From NCBI GenBank assembly GCA_026985095.1, contig JALSQW010000056.1:133144-197143 (forward strand): a stretch of DNA of 64,000 nucleotides, in the 5' to 3' direction. The notes under the pieces were generated by a model. It saw only the letters and a program-made list of their open reading frames with translations, was not told the DNA's origin and ran no database searches. Each line of letters starts with the position of its first letter. Position 1 is the first letter of the stretch. Shown here piece by piece: positions 29,741-40,050 of the stretch. The translations under genes were made by a program, and so were the position numbers. The stretch is from Acidimicrobiia bacterium (GTDB taxonomy: Bacteria; Actinomycetota; Acidimicrobiia; Spongiisociales; UBA5794).

Positions 29741-30889
29741 TCAGTACAGGAACATCGGTTTGCCCGTCACGTGCCTGACCTTGGGTCGGTAGCCGGCGAC
29801 GTCGTACAGCTCGCCGACATCGACCCGTTTGACGCCTTCGCCCGTGACCGAGATCGGGACGGCGGTGTAGGTTCCCGAGCGGAGGGCCACCATCCTCCCC
29901 GACGATCCGTCCAGGGCCAGGTCGGCGGCCATCACCGCGTAGTTGGTCGCCACCATCAGGTCGAGGGAATCCGGGCGCCCCGAACGCAGGAGGTAGCCGA
30001 GCTGCTGGTAGATGATGCCCTGGCCCGTCCGTTCCTTGAGCAACGCTCCGGTGAGCGCCCCGATCCCGCCCAGCTTCCGGTGCCCGTAGGCGTCCTCCTC
30101 CCCGGACATGATCACCTCGCCCTCGGTCATCCGGGCGCCCTCCGAGATGGTCAGCATGGCGTAGTTGCTGGGGTTGGCCGCCTTGTCGGCCAGCAGCATC
30201 TCGGCGAGGGCGTCGATGTCGAACGGGACCTCGGAGATGACGGCCCGGTCGACGCCGGCGAGGTAGGCGGTGATGAGCGACGTCTCTCCGCTGTAACGTC
30301 CGAAGAGCTCCACGACGGCGATCCGTTCGTGGCTCCCGGTGCTGGTCCTGAGGTCGTGGATGTAGCCGACGCCGCGGGTCACGGCGGTCGAGAATCCGAT
30401 GCAGTAGTCCGTGCCGTGGACGTCGTTGTCCATCGTCTTGGGGATGGCGATGACCGCAACACCCTCCTCGTGTAGGCGGAGGCCGTACGAGAGGGTGTCG
30501 TCGCCGCCGATCGGGATGAGGACGTCGATGCCGAGGGCCTCGACGACTTCCAGGACGTGGCCGGTCAGGTCGAAAGGCCCTGCTCCCTCGACGCGGTCGG
30601 CGAGGAAGTCGGGGACCTCGCCGGCACGCATCCTGGCCGGATTGGTGCGGCTCGTGTGCAGGAAGGTGCCGCCGGTGCGATCGATGGTGCGGACGACGGC
30701 AGGGTCGAGGCGGAGGGTGTTGCGCTGGATGCTCGTCGGGTCGTCGAGGTCGATCGCGACGAGCCCTTGCCATCCGCGGCGGATGCCGACGACCTCGTGG
30801 CCTTCGTGGGCTACCCGGTTGACCACCGCCTTGATGCTGGCGTTGAGCCCGGGGACGTCGCCTCCGCCGGTGAGGATGGCGATGCGCAT
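29741..30889 (-). CDS. Second phosphofructokinase (predicted diphosphate-dependent)
   Basis: [52 protein letters not shown]. Confidence 0.92.
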   Translation of the reverse strand: MRIAILTGGGDVPGLNASIKAVVNRVAHEGHEVVGIRRGWQGLVAIDLDDPTSIQRNTLRLDPAVVRTIDRTGGTFLHTSRTNPARMRAGEVPDFLADRVEGAGPFDLTGHVLEVVEALGIDVLIPIGGDDTLSYGLRLHEEGVAVIAIPKTMDNDVHGTDYCIGFSTAVTRGVGYIHDLRTSTGSHERIAVVELFGRYSGETSLITAYLAGVDRAVISEVPFDIDALAEMLLADKAANPSNYAMLTISEGARMTEGEVIMSGEEDAYGHRKLGGIGALTGALLKERTGQGIIYQQLGYLLRSGRPDSLDLMVATNYAVMAADLALDGSSGRMVALRSGTYTAVPISVTGEGVKRVDVGELYDVAGYRPKVRHVTGKPMFLY

Positions 30890-31041
30890 GGGGATGTGCC
30901 TCCTCGTGGATGTCGCGGCCGTCGACGGAGGATACCCGCGCGTCGGGGACGCCGATCGGATCGCCGAGGGTGCGGATTCGCGCTCTGGCACACGGCGTCG
31001 CGGCGTGCTTACATGGGTGTAGTTCACATGGGAGGACTTCG

Positions 31042-34000
31042 ATGAGCGATCGCTTCGCGCATCTCCATGTGCACTCCGAGTTCTCGATGCTCGACGGTGC
31101 GGCCAGGGTCAAGGACGTCGTCGCGGCCGCGGTGGCCGACGGTCAGCCTGCGGTGGCCATCACCGACCACGGGGTGCTCTACGGTGTGGTCGATTTCACC
31201 GAGGCGGCGACCGCGGCCGGGATCAAGCCGATCATCGGGATCGAAGCGTACGTGACGCCCGGCTCGCGGTTCGATCGGCCACCTCGCCGCGAGGACGTCC
31301 GGTACCACATGACCCTGCTCGCCATGAACCAGGCGGGCTACCGCAATCTCATGAAGCTGGCGTCTCGGGCCTACCTCGAGGGCTTCTACTACAAGCCCCG
31401 GATGGACGCCGAGCTCCTCGCCGAGCACGCCGAGGGCATCGTGGCCACCTCGGGATGCCTCGGCGGGCATGTCCCACAACTCCTCGGTCCCGACGCCACC
31501 AGCGAAGAGGGCAACACCGCCCAGACCCGCGACTTCGCCGCCGCGGTGGCCGCCGCCGGGATGTACCAGGACATCTTCGGGAAAGAGAACTTCTTCATCG
31601 AGATCCAGGACCACGGGATCGAGGCGCAGCGGCGGATCATGCCCGACCTCCTTCAGGTCGCCGAGGACGTGGGTGCTCCGCTGCTGGCGGCCAACGACAG
31701 CCACTACACCTACGCCCACGAAGCCGACGCCCACGACGCGCTGCTGTGCATCCAGACGGGATCCAACCGGTCGGATCCCGACCGGTTCCGGTTCGACTCC
31801 CAGGAGTTCTACCTCAAGTCGTCCGCCGAGATGCGGGCCCTGTTCCCCTCCGACGAGTACCCGGGGGCCGCCGACAACACCTTGCTGATCGCCGAGCGGG
31901 CGGACCTCGCCATCGAGTTCGGCAACATCCTCCTCCCGCAGTTCCCGGTACCCGAAGGCTTCGACGAGGATTCCTACCTCGCTCATCTCGTCGAAGCCGG
32001 CGCCAAGGAGCGGTACGGGACCCTCGACGCCGCGACGAGGGAACGCATCGACTACGAGCTCAGGGTCATCGCGGAGATGGGGTTCTCGGCCTACTTCCTC
32101 ATCGTGTGGGACCTCATCAGGTACGCCGCCGAGCGGGGCATCCGCACCGGTCCCGGACGGGGCTCCGCGGCGGGGTCCATCGTGGCGTATTGCCTCGGGA
32201 TCACCAAGATCGACCCGATGGAGTTCGGGCTCATCTTCGAACGGTTCCTCAACCCCGGCCGGCGGGAGATGCCCGACATCGACATGGACTTCGACGAACG
32301 GTTCCGAGGCGAGATGATCGAGTACTGCGCCACCAAGTACGGCTCGGATCACGTTGCCCAGATCATCACGTTCTCGACCATCAAGGGCAAACAAGCCATC
32401 CGAGACGCCGCCCGGGTGCTCGGACACCCCTACAGCCTCGGTGACCGTGTCGCCAAGCAGATGCCCCCGTCGATCCTCGGCAAGGAGGCCACCCTCCAGC
32501 AGTGCCTCACCGAGCCGGACCCGAACGCCGACGGGGTCGTCAAGGACCACTACCAGGCGGCTGCCGGGCTGCGCGAGATGTACGCCTCGGATCCGGCCGT
32601 TCGGGAGGTCGTCGACACGGCGCGTGGCCTCGAGGGGCTCCGACGGCAGGATTCGATCCACGCCGCTGCCGTGGTGATCTCCCCGGTGCCGCTGACCGAC
32701 ATCGTCCCGATCCAGCGCAAGGGCGAGGACGCCGAGGTCGTCACCCAGTACGAGATGCACGGCGTCGAGTCCCTCGGGCTCCTCAAGATGGACTTCCTCG
32801 GTCTGCGGAACCTGGCCACGATCGAACGCACCCTCGAGCTCATCGAGCGGTCGACCGGAGAGCGGATCGACATCGATTCCATCCCGCTCGACGACCCGGA
32901 GGTGTTCGCGATGCTCCAGGCCGGAGATTCGATGGGCGTCTTCCAGTTCGAAGGCGGTCCCATGCGGGCGCTCATGCGCAACCTCCGACCGGACCGCTTC
33001 GAGCATCTCGTCGCCCTCAACGCCCTCTACCGGCCGGGGCCGCTCGGGGCGGGGATGCATCTCGAGTACGCCGACCGGAAGAACGGTAAGGCCGAGGTGA
33101 CCTTCCCCCATCCCGACCTCGAGGACATCCTCGGTGACACCTTCGGGATCATGGTGTACCAGGAGCAGGTCATGCAGGTGGCGCAGAAGATGGCCGGGTT
33201 CTCGATGGTCGAAGCGGACGCGCTCCGCAAGGCCATGGGCAAGAAGATCCCCGCGGTCATGCAGGCCCAAGAGGCGAAGTTCGTCGCTGGCTGTGTCGCC
33301 AACGGCCATCCCGAGTCGTTGGGCAAGGAACTGTTCGGCTTCATCGAGCATTTCGCCGGGTACGGCTTCAACCGGTCCCATTCCGCCGCGTACGCCTACG
33401 TCGCCTACCAGACGGCATGGCTCAAGGCCCACTACCCGGCCGAGTACATGGCGGCGCTCCTGACCGCCGTCAAGCGCGACAAGGACAAGACGGCCGTCTA
33501 CCTCCACGAGTGCCGGGTCATGGGGATCCCCGTGCTGGTCCCCGACGTGAACCGCTCCGAGTCCGACTTCACCGCCGCGGACGGCACGATCACCTTCGGG
33601 CTGTCGGCGGTCCGGAACGTCGGCGAGTCCGTCGTCGAGCTCATCGCCCAAGAACGCGACAAGAACGGCCCCTTCACGAGCTTCCAGGACTTCGTCGATC
33701 GCGTCGACGTGACCGTCCTCAACAAGCGCACGATCGAGTCGCTCATCAAGGCCGGAGCCTTCGATTCGCTCGGTCACCCCCGCAAGGGGCTGCTCGACGC
33801 CTCCGTGGCCATGCTCGACGCCACCATCGCCCGCCGCCGGGCCGAGGAGATGGGTCAGTTCAGCTTGTTCGGCGGTGCGGACTCGGGGATCGAACAGGTC
33901 GCCATCGAGATCGGTGACGCCGACTGGGACAAGACGACCAAGCTCGGGTTCGAGAAGGAGATGCTGGGACTGTACGTGTCGGATCACCCGCTCCTCGGGG

Positions 34001-34545
34001 TCGAGCGGGCGTTGGCGACGATGTGCACCACCACGATCCCGGGCCTGTGGGAACGCACCGACGGCGACAAGGTGTCGATCGGCGGGATCGTCGGCTCTAT
34101 CACCCGTCGGTACACGAAGGCCGGCGACCCGATGTACTTCTTCACGTTCGAGGATCTGCAAGGCAGCGTCGAGGTCGTCTGCTTCCCGCGGACCGTCGCC
34201 GAGTTCGGTCCGCTGATCCGGGAGGATGCCGTGCTCGTCCTGACCGGTCGAGTCGACCATCGCGGCGACGACGTCAAGTTCATCGCGCAGTCCGCCCGCG
34301 AGCCCGAGCTGTCGGCGACCGAACGGGTCGAACTGACCGTGCCGGCCACCCGACTCTCGAAGGACATGGTCGGTCGCCTCAAGGAGGTGCTCGCCAACCA
34401 TCCGGGGTCGGCGCCGGTGTTCCTCCACATGACGTCGGCCGGGGGCGTCAAGGTGCTCAAGCTCGGCGATGATCATCGCGTCGAACCGCGGAGCGCCCTG
34501 TTCGCGGAGCTCCGCGAGCTCCTCGGCCCGTCCGCGGTCCGCTAG
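31042..34545 (+). CDS. dnaE: DNA polymerase III alpha subunit
   Basis: [19 protein letters not shown] (PHP), [39 protein letters not shown]-fold C-terminus. Confidence 0.98.
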   Translation: MSDRFAHLHVHSEFSMLDGAARVKDVVAAAVADGQPAVAITDHGVLYGVVDFTEAATAAGIKPIIGIEAYVTPGSRFDRPPRREDVRYHMTLLAMNQAGYRNLMKLASRAYLEGFYYKPRMDAELLAEHAEGIVATSGCLGGHVPQLLGPDATSEEGNTAQTRDFAAAVAAAGMYQDIFGKENFFIEIQDHGIEAQRRIMPDLLQVAEDVGAPLLAANDSHYTYAHEADAHDALLCIQTGSNRSDPDRFRFDSQEFYLKSSAEMRALFPSDEYPGAADNTLLIAERADLAIEFGNILLPQFPVPEGFDEDSYLAHLVEAGAKERYGTLDAATRERIDYELRVIAEMGFSAYFLIVWDLIRYAAERGIRTGPGRGSAAGSIVAYCLGITKIDPMEFGLIFERFLNPGRREMPDIDMDFDERFRGEMIEYCATKYGSDHVAQIITFSTIKGKQAIRDAARVLGHPYSLGDRVAKQMPPSILGKEATLQQCLTEPDPNADGVVKDHYQAAAGLREMYASDPAVREVVDTARGLEGLRRQDSIHAAAVVISPVPLTDIVPIQRKGEDAEVVTQYEMHGVESLGLLKMDFLGLRNLATIERTLELIERSTGERIDIDSIPLDDPEVFAMLQAGDSMGVFQFEGGPMRALMRNLRPDRFEHLVALNALYRPGPLGAGMHLEYADRKNGKAEVTFPHPDLEDILGDTFGIMVYQEQVMQVAQKMAGFSMVEADALRKAMGKKIPAVMQAQEAKFVAGCVANGHPESLGKELFGFIEHFAGYGFNRSHSAAYAYVAYQTAWLKAHYPAEYMAALLTAVKRDKDKTAVYLHECRVMGIPVLVPDVNRSESDFTAADGTITFGLSAVRNVGESVVELIAQERDKNGPFTSFQDFVDRVDVTVLNKRTIESLIKAGAFDSLGHPRKGLLDASVAMLDATIARRRAEEMGQFSLFGGADSGIEQVAIEIGDADWDKTTKLGFEKEMLGLYVSDHPLLGVERALATMCTTTIPGLWERTDGDKVSIGGIVGSITRRYTKAGDPMYFFTFEDLQGSVEVVCFPRTVAEFGPLIREDAVLVLTGRVDHRGDDVKFIAQSAREPELSATERVELTVPATRLSKDMVGRLKEVLANHPGSAPVFLHMTSAGGVKVLKLGDDHRVEPRSALFAELRELLGPSAVR

Positions 34546-35732
34546 GAGCCCGCGCCGGTCGGGCGGTCCCTTTCGATCTCGTCGGCGCCGATGCCGAGCA
34601 GGAACAAGATGGCGTCCAGGTAGGGGACGCTCACCGCGGTGTCCGCGACCTCGGTGACCGAGCGCTTGGCGTTGAACGCGATCCCGAGTCCGGCCGCCGC
34701 GAGCATGTCGAGATCGTTGGCGCCGTCGCCGATCGCGACGGTCTGCTCGAGGGGGACGTTCTCCATCTCGGCGACGTGGATCAGCAGCTCGGCCTTGCGG
34801 CGCCGGTCGACGACCTCACCGCACAGACGCCCCGTCAGGCGGCCATCCACGATCTCGAGTTCGTTGGCGAAGGCATGGTCGAACCCGAGACGCTCGCGCA
34901 GGGTGTCGGTGATCCGACGGAAGCCGCCGCTGACGATCGCCGTCGAGAAGCCGAGCCTGCGGAGGGTCCGGACGAACCGCCGCGCTCCGGGCGTCAGGCG
35001 GAGGCGGTCCACCACCCGTTCGATGGCGTCGGCGTCGAGGCCTTCCAGCAGCGCGACCCGCTGCTGGAGGGCGGCGGAGAAGTCGAGTTCGCCGATCATC
35101 GCGCGTCGCGTCAACTCGGTCACCTCGTCGGCCTTGCCCGCCTCCTCGGCGAGCAGATCGATGACCTCGTCGCGGATGAGCGTCGAATCCACGTCGATGA
35201 CCACGAGGCGCTTCGCCCGACGCTCGAGTGCTTCGGGTTGGACCGCGACGTCGATGCCGTGGTCCATGGCGGCGGCGCCGAGACGGCGACGGAGGTCCTG
35301 ATCGTCGGCGCCGGCGACGATCAGCTCGTAGCTGGCCACCGGATCGTTCGCCAGTCGCCGGATCCGCTCGATGTTGCCGCCGGCGCCTGCGATCGCCTCC
35401 GCGATGGCCGCCAGCGCAACGGGAGGGAGGTGGGAGGCGATGACCGTCACGGCGTGGCGTCGGAGCGAAGGGAGCTCCGCGGTCGGCGGGCTCGTCTCTT
35501 CGAACTCGATCTCGATGCCCTGTTCCCAGCCGAAGAAGAGCAGGTCGCGGAACGCAGCACGTTCCTCGTCGATGGAGACGACGACGTCGAGCGTGAGGCG
35601 CCCCATCACGACGAACTGCTCCATGTCGAGCACCCGCGCCTCCTGGTCGGCGAGGATCGACAGCAACCCGGAGGTGATGCCGGGGCGATCGATGCCGCTC
35701 ACATGGATGAGGATGGTACGACGTTCAGGCAT
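34542..35732 (-). CDS. serB: Phosphoserine phosphatase with N-terminal ACT domain(s)
   Basis: LVVIDVDSTLIRDEVIDLLAEEAG, AIVSGGFRRITDTL, AIGDGANDLDMLAAAGLGIAFNAK. Confidence 0.95.
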   Translation of the reverse strand: MPERRTILIHVSGIDRPGITSGLLSILADQEARVLDMEQFVVMGRLTLDVVVSIDEERAAFRDLLFFGWEQGIEIEFEETSPPTAELPSLRRHAVTVIASHLPPVALAAIAEAIAGAGGNIERIRRLANDPVASYELIVAGADDQDLRRRLGAAAMDHGIDVAVQPEALERRAKRLVVIDVDSTLIRDEVIDLLAEEAGKADEVTELTRRAMIGELDFSAALQQRVALLEGLDADAIERVVDRLRLTPGARRFVRTLRRLGFSTAIVSGGFRRITDTLRERLGFDHAFANELEIVDGRLTGRLCGEVVDRRRKAELLIHVAEMENVPLEQTVAIGDGANDLDMLAAAGLGIAFNAKRSVTEVADTAVSVPYLDAILFLLGIGADEIERDRPTGAGS

Positions 35733-35755
35733 CGGCGCGCAGCGTAGCGGTCCCG

Positions 35756-36823
35756 TCAGATGCCTCGGCGCACGAGGTCGACGAGACGCGCGCTCTGGCG
35801 CACCAACGCGCCGAGCTCGGCCATGGTCGCCGGCGGCGTGGGGAGCCACGGGACGGTGGCCGGATCGACGCGGTAGCGGTTCGAGAACTCCCGCCGAGCC
35901 GCCTGTTGGCGGGCCGCCTCCGCCCCCCACCGTCGCAGGTTCATCTTCAACACCGAGCGGAGCTCCGCATCGGGGACACCCCGGATCGGACGGTCCGCCG
36001 CGGTCACCCACTCGGCGGGGAGCGCCCGGTTGAAGAGGACCAGCTCGGGGATCACCTCGACGTCGGTCAGCTCCTCGAAGAACCGGCGGGCTTCCCGCAA
36101 CGGGGTCGGATCCGAGGTCGTGACGACGATCGTCGCGGCCCGCCGGAGGTGACGCTCGATCGTGCGGGCCCGCGTTCGCAGACCGTCGTACATCGTGCGC
36201 AGGTCGAGGAGGAACTCGGCGATCTCCTCCAGGAGCGGGCCCCCCAGGACCGTGTCCGCGAGGCGCAGCATCGGCCGGGCGGTGATGCGGTAGAGGGCCC
36301 GTCGAGCGGGAAGGCGGGCTCCGGTGAGCCACAACAGCAGCTTGCCGCCCACCAGGTCTCCAGTCCGTCGTGGGGCGAGGAAGAAATCGATGCCGCCACC
36401 CGACGGGGGAGTGTCGACGATCAGCACGTCCCAGACCCCGGACTCGATGAGCTGGGCCATCTCCTCGCTCGCGGCGAACGCCTGGGCCGCGGGGAAACGA
36501 TCGGCGATCGCCCGGAAGAACGGGTTCTCGAGGAGGCGATCGGCGACGTCGGGCTCGGCGTAGTGGTGGATGACGCTCTCCCACGACGCGGTGACGTCCA
36601 ACATGGCCGCCCACAGGCCCGGATGGCCGGAGACCTCGACCGGCTCGTTGCCGAGCGGCCCGACGCCCAGCGCATCGGCCAAGCGGCGGGCGGGGTCGAC
36701 CGTGAGCACGAGGGAGCGCGCGCCCTCGTCGGCCGCGACGATCGCCATCGCCGCCGACAGGGTGGTCTTGCCGACACCGCCCGCGCCGGTGACGACGATG
36801 GTCCGGGTCCGGGGTGACGTCAT
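35756..36823 (-). CDS. ArsA/GET3-like P-loop ATPase
   Basis: TIVVTGAGGVGKTTLSAAMAIVAADEGARSLVLTVDPARRLADALG; VLIVDTPPSGG. Confidence 0.92.
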   Translation of the reverse strand: MTSPRTRTIVVTGAGGVGKTTLSAAMAIVAADEGARSLVLTVDPARRLADALGVGPLGNEPVEVSGHPGLWAAMLDVTASWESVIHHYAEPDVADRLLENPFFRAIADRFPAAQAFAASEEMAQLIESGVWDVLIVDTPPSGGGIDFFLAPRRTGDLVGGKLLLWLTGARLPARRALYRITARPMLRLADTVLGGPLLEEIAEFLLDLRTMYDGLRTRARTIERHLRRAATIVVTTSDPTPLREARRFFEELTDVEVIPELVLFNRALPAEWVTAADRPIRGVPDAELRSVLKMNLRRWGAEAARQQAARREFSNRYRVDPATVPWLPTPPATMAELGALVRQSARLVDLVRRGI

Positions 36824-37680
36824 CGTTCGGCTCCCAGCTCCTCGGAGAGGCGAGCCGCGACCTCTTCGGGGGTGAGCGTCCCGAACAGGAACGGCAGCCT
36901 GATCCCGGCGGGGAGACGGGCCAGCCATCGATGCTGGTCCTCCACCATGTCGAGGTGCAGGAGCGCTGCAGAGCGGGCGGGGCCATCGGGGACCTGCGCC
37001 AACCGGTCCCGTTCGACGTCGAGGGGATCGAGCACCCGGTTGGCGATGATCCGGGTGACCTCGATAGGGGCGTCGACCTCGAGGTCGTGGAGGGACTCGA
37101 GGGTCTCCACGACGGGCAGCTCCGCGGGGGTGGTGACGAGGACCAGACCGGCCACGGCGGGATCGGCGATCGTACGGCCGATCGACGCGGCCTGCTCCCG
37201 GACCGCTCCGGCGGGGACGAGACCGGCGATCGTCTCCGGCGCCCGCAGGTACGAGCGGAGCTGGCCGAGAGCCGGGGCATCGACGACGACCAGATCCCAG
37301 CGATCCTTCCACACCTCATAGACGGGCTTACCGATCGAGATGATCTCGCGAACTCCCGGTGCCGTGTCGACCAGCAGGTTGAGCGCTCTGGTGAGCTGCC
37401 CGGTCGGCGCCATCTTGGGCACTCGGAGCTGGAGCTTCAGGTACTCGTCGAGGGCACGGGCCCGGTCGATGACCACCAGAGAGATGCCGGGGCGAACCTG
37501 GAGGGGCTCGTAGCGTGCATGGGGGGCAGCGAGGTGCCCGGCGATCCCGACCGGGTCGGTGAGTCCCATGGCCAGGACCTGGAGCCCGCGCCGGGCCGCT
37601 TCGATGGCGATGGCACCAGCGACGGCCGACTTGCCGACCCCGCCCTTGCCCGAGACGATGAGCAGCCGCTTGTCGAACAC
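36820..37680 (-). CDS. ArsA/MinD-like P-loop ATPase, second member of the pair
   Basis: LLIVSGKGGVGKSAVAGAIAIEAARRG; ATGA overlap with downstream ATPase gene. Confidence 0.9.
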   Translation of the reverse strand: MFDKRLLIVSGKGGVGKSAVAGAIAIEAARRGLQVLAMGLTDPVGIAGHLAAPHARYEPLQVRPGISLVVIDRARALDEYLKLQLRVPKMAPTGQLTRALNLLVDTAPGVREIISIGKPVYEVWKDRWDLVVVDAPALGQLRSYLRAPETIAGLVPAGAVREQAASIGRTIADPAVAGLVLVTTPAELPVVETLESLHDLEVDAPIEVTRIIANRVLDPLDVERDRLAQVPDGPARSAALLHLDMVEDQHRWLARLPAGIRLPFLFGTLTPEEVAARLSEELGAER

Positions 37681-37746
37681 CCGCGGAGCGTACCCTGCCG
37701 ACGAGACGAGTACGCTGCGGCCATCAGCGGCTCAGCGGAGGACGAC

Positions 37747-37989
37747 GTGGCCAAACTCGACGTGGACGAGTTCCTGCAACGGTTCCGGGACCGAGCGAAA
37801 GCGGTGGAGGAGCGGGGCATCCCGCCCCTCGAAGGCGACGCCCGCAAGATCTTCATCGAACAAGCCAAGCTCGACCATCTCGACTACTCGCTGGTGGGGA
37901 GCGCCTCGTGGTCCGTCGAGGAGGGCAACCTCGTCCTCCGCATCCCCCTGGCGTCCGGCTCCGACCAGGGAACGGAGACCGACTCCTAG
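37747..37989 (+). CDS. Conserved-looking small hypothetical protein (80 aa)
   Basis: GTG start; VAKLDVDEFLQRFRDRAKAVEERGIPPLEGDARKIFIEQAKLDHLDYSLVGSASWSVEEGNLVLRIPL. Confidence 0.65.
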   Translation: MAKLDVDEFLQRFRDRAKAVEERGIPPLEGDARKIFIEQAKLDHLDYSLVGSASWSVEEGNLVLRIPLASGSDQGTETDS

Positions 37990-39668
37990 CGACCCGCCGT
38001 TGGGGTCTCGTCGGGGTCGTCGAGACCCAACGCGGCGCGTTTCGCGGCGGCGCGGCGTTCGGTCGCCAGGCGCCCCAAGGCGTGATCGCGATGATCGACG
38101 AACCGCATCGCTCCGGCGAGGAGCCGGTGTCCGGCCGTCTCGGCGATCTGACGATGCATCTCCTGGCACACCCGCCGGTAATCGGGATGGCCGCCCTGCT
38201 GGGTACGGAGCTCGAGGAGATGGAACGCCTCCCGGACGTTCATCTGCATGGAGAACCTGATCCGATAGGCGAAGGGCACGACGTACTGGGCGACGTCCGC
38301 TCCGAGGCCGTCGGCGACCTTCCGGTACGTGTCCGCCGCCTTCGTCATCGCCTCGTCCCACGCCTCGCGCCCCTCGATGTCGTCGATCGCCGCGGGCGTC
38401 ACGTACCCGTGGTCGGTCGAGAGGCGTTGCCACTCCACGGTGAGCATCCGGTGTCGCTGCAGGTCGCGGAAGATCCCGTAGTCGCACAGGATGTCGAACC
38501 GGTACGCGGACCGTTCCATCGCCCGCCCCGGCTTGTGGCGCCGGTTGCCGCGCTCGCCCACGTACGCCTCGAGGAGCCGTTGCTTGCGTTCGGGGGACAT
38601 CGCGGCGACGATCCCCATGAGCTGATCGTCGGGGAGGTTGGTCACCGAGTAGAGGGCTGCCGCGGCGATCTTGTCCTCGGCGTCGGGATCCCACTCGACG
38701 AGGGTCACCTCGGGGCGGGGCTCGGGTTCGGCGTCGACGGTGGCGGCGATCTCCTGGACCGCCGCCGCGGTGGCGCGGAGGTAGCCGCTCCATGCGCCGC
38801 CTCGATCGGGGACGTCGACCCGCCGCATGAACGCCGGGATCACCTTGCGGAGCTCGGTGAGGATCAGATCGGCGTAGGTGCGGACCTCTGCCAGTGGATG
38901 AGCTCGCATCCGGATCAGGAGCATCTCGTAGGCCTGGCCCGAAGCGAAGATGCCGACGTTCGACGTGGTGGCCGCCGGGAGGAGACCACGGAGGTCGTCG
39001 CAGGCCCTGGCACGGATGGTCGAGCGCCACACGAACGTCGAATCAGTGTCCTCCTTGGGATGCATCGTCTCGTAGTACGGCACGATGCGTGCCATCAGCG
39101 AGGTGTAGGTGTCGAACAGCGAGTCCATCGTGGCGACGTACTCGCCGGCCAGCTCGGAGGCGGCGATCTCGGCGGGGATGTGGTAGCGGTAACGCCCCCC
39201 GAGGGTGGTGTCGTAGAAGATGTACCGGGTCGATTGCTCCAGGTAGGAGGCAAGGCGCCCCCACTCGAGGACCTTCGTCAGGACGTTGGAAGCCTGTTCG
39301 CATGCCAGATGTGCGCCCCCGAGCTGGGCGACCGAATCGTCGCCGTACTGGGTGAATACCCGTTCGTACAGATCCTCGGCACGGTTCAGGCGCACCGCAG
39401 GGTCGTCGCCGTCGAGCTGGTCGGCGACGGCGCGGATCCCGATCTCGGGGCGGTCGTAGAACTCGTCGAGGAAGAGGCGGCGGAGGGACTTGGGGGACCG
39501 ACTGTACCGAGCGAAGAGGGCGCCTTTCACCACCTCGGGGAGGTTCACGAGGGCGAAGACGGGCCCGTCGACGTTCGTGAAGAACCGCTCCAGAACGAGC
39601 CGTTCCTCGGAGGTGAACTCCTCGGGATGGTACGTCGGGGGCGTCGTCGGTGCGGCGGCGGAGGTCAT
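37986..39668 (-). CDS. thyX: FAD-dependent thymidylate synthase-like protein with two ThyX-like halves
   Basis: EQSTRYIFYD and RARACDDLRGLLPA (half 1); QRHRMLTVEWQRLSTDHGY and NVREAFHLLELRTQQGGHPDYR (half 2); 560 aa. Confidence 0.88.
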   Translation of the reverse strand: MTSAAAPTTPPTYHPEEFTSEERLVLERFFTNVDGPVFALVNLPEVVKGALFARYSRSPKSLRRLFLDEFYDRPEIGIRAVADQLDGDDPAVRLNRAEDLYERVFTQYGDDSVAQLGGAHLACEQASNVLTKVLEWGRLASYLEQSTRYIFYDTTLGGRYRYHIPAEIAASELAGEYVATMDSLFDTYTSLMARIVPYYETMHPKEDTDSTFVWRSTIRARACDDLRGLLPAATTSNVGIFASGQAYEMLLIRMRAHPLAEVRTYADLILTELRKVIPAFMRRVDVPDRGGAWSGYLRATAAAVQEIAATVDAEPEPRPEVTLVEWDPDAEDKIAAAALYSVTNLPDDQLMGIVAAMSPERKQRLLEAYVGERGNRRHKPGRAMERSAYRFDILCDYGIFRDLQRHRMLTVEWQRLSTDHGYVTPAAIDDIEGREAWDEAMTKAADTYRKVADGLGADVAQYVVPFAYRIRFSMQMNVREAFHLLELRTQQGGHPDYRRVCQEMHRQIAETAGHRLLAGAMRFVDHRDHALGRLATERRAAAKRAALGLDDPDETPTAGR

Positions 39669-39768
39669 CGGTGCGAGGTCACGGGATCACGGGTCACCGT
39701 AGCAGCGACCACGATGCCGGACGAAACATGATCCTCGTCATGGCTACGTCGCCGGTACCCTCGTGCCC

Positions 39769-40050
39769 ATGGTCGTCTTCCTTCGGGTGCTGGCGGGTTC
39801 CCTGGCCACCGTCGCCGCCGCGGTCGTGATCGTGCCGATCCTCGTCCTGGTGGATCTCACCTCGGGAGGAACGGGGCTCGGCCTCTGCCCGGCCGGGCTG
39901 ATGGCGTGCTCCAATGGGTACTTCACCGGCCCGGAGCTGTTCGGGCTGTTGACCTCGGCGCTGTTCGTCGTCGGTGGTGCCCTCGCCGTCACCCTCCGGA
40001 TCCTCCGTTCCGTGGAACGTCGCGGCGATCGTCTCAGTGCGCCTCGCTGA
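39769..40050 (+). CDS. Small membrane protein, hypothetical
   Basis: Two hydrophobic segments in a 93-95 aa ORF. Confidence 0.6.
   Translation: MVVFLRVLAGSLATVAAAVVIVPILVLVDLTSGGTGLGLCPAGLMACSNGYFTGPELFGLLTSALFVVGGALAVTLRILRSVERRGDRLSAPR

Noticed and set aside
31012-31035. Direct repeat ACATGGG-N8-ACATGGG before dnaE
   Set aside because: Too short and low in information to separate from chance; no known regulator match by eye.
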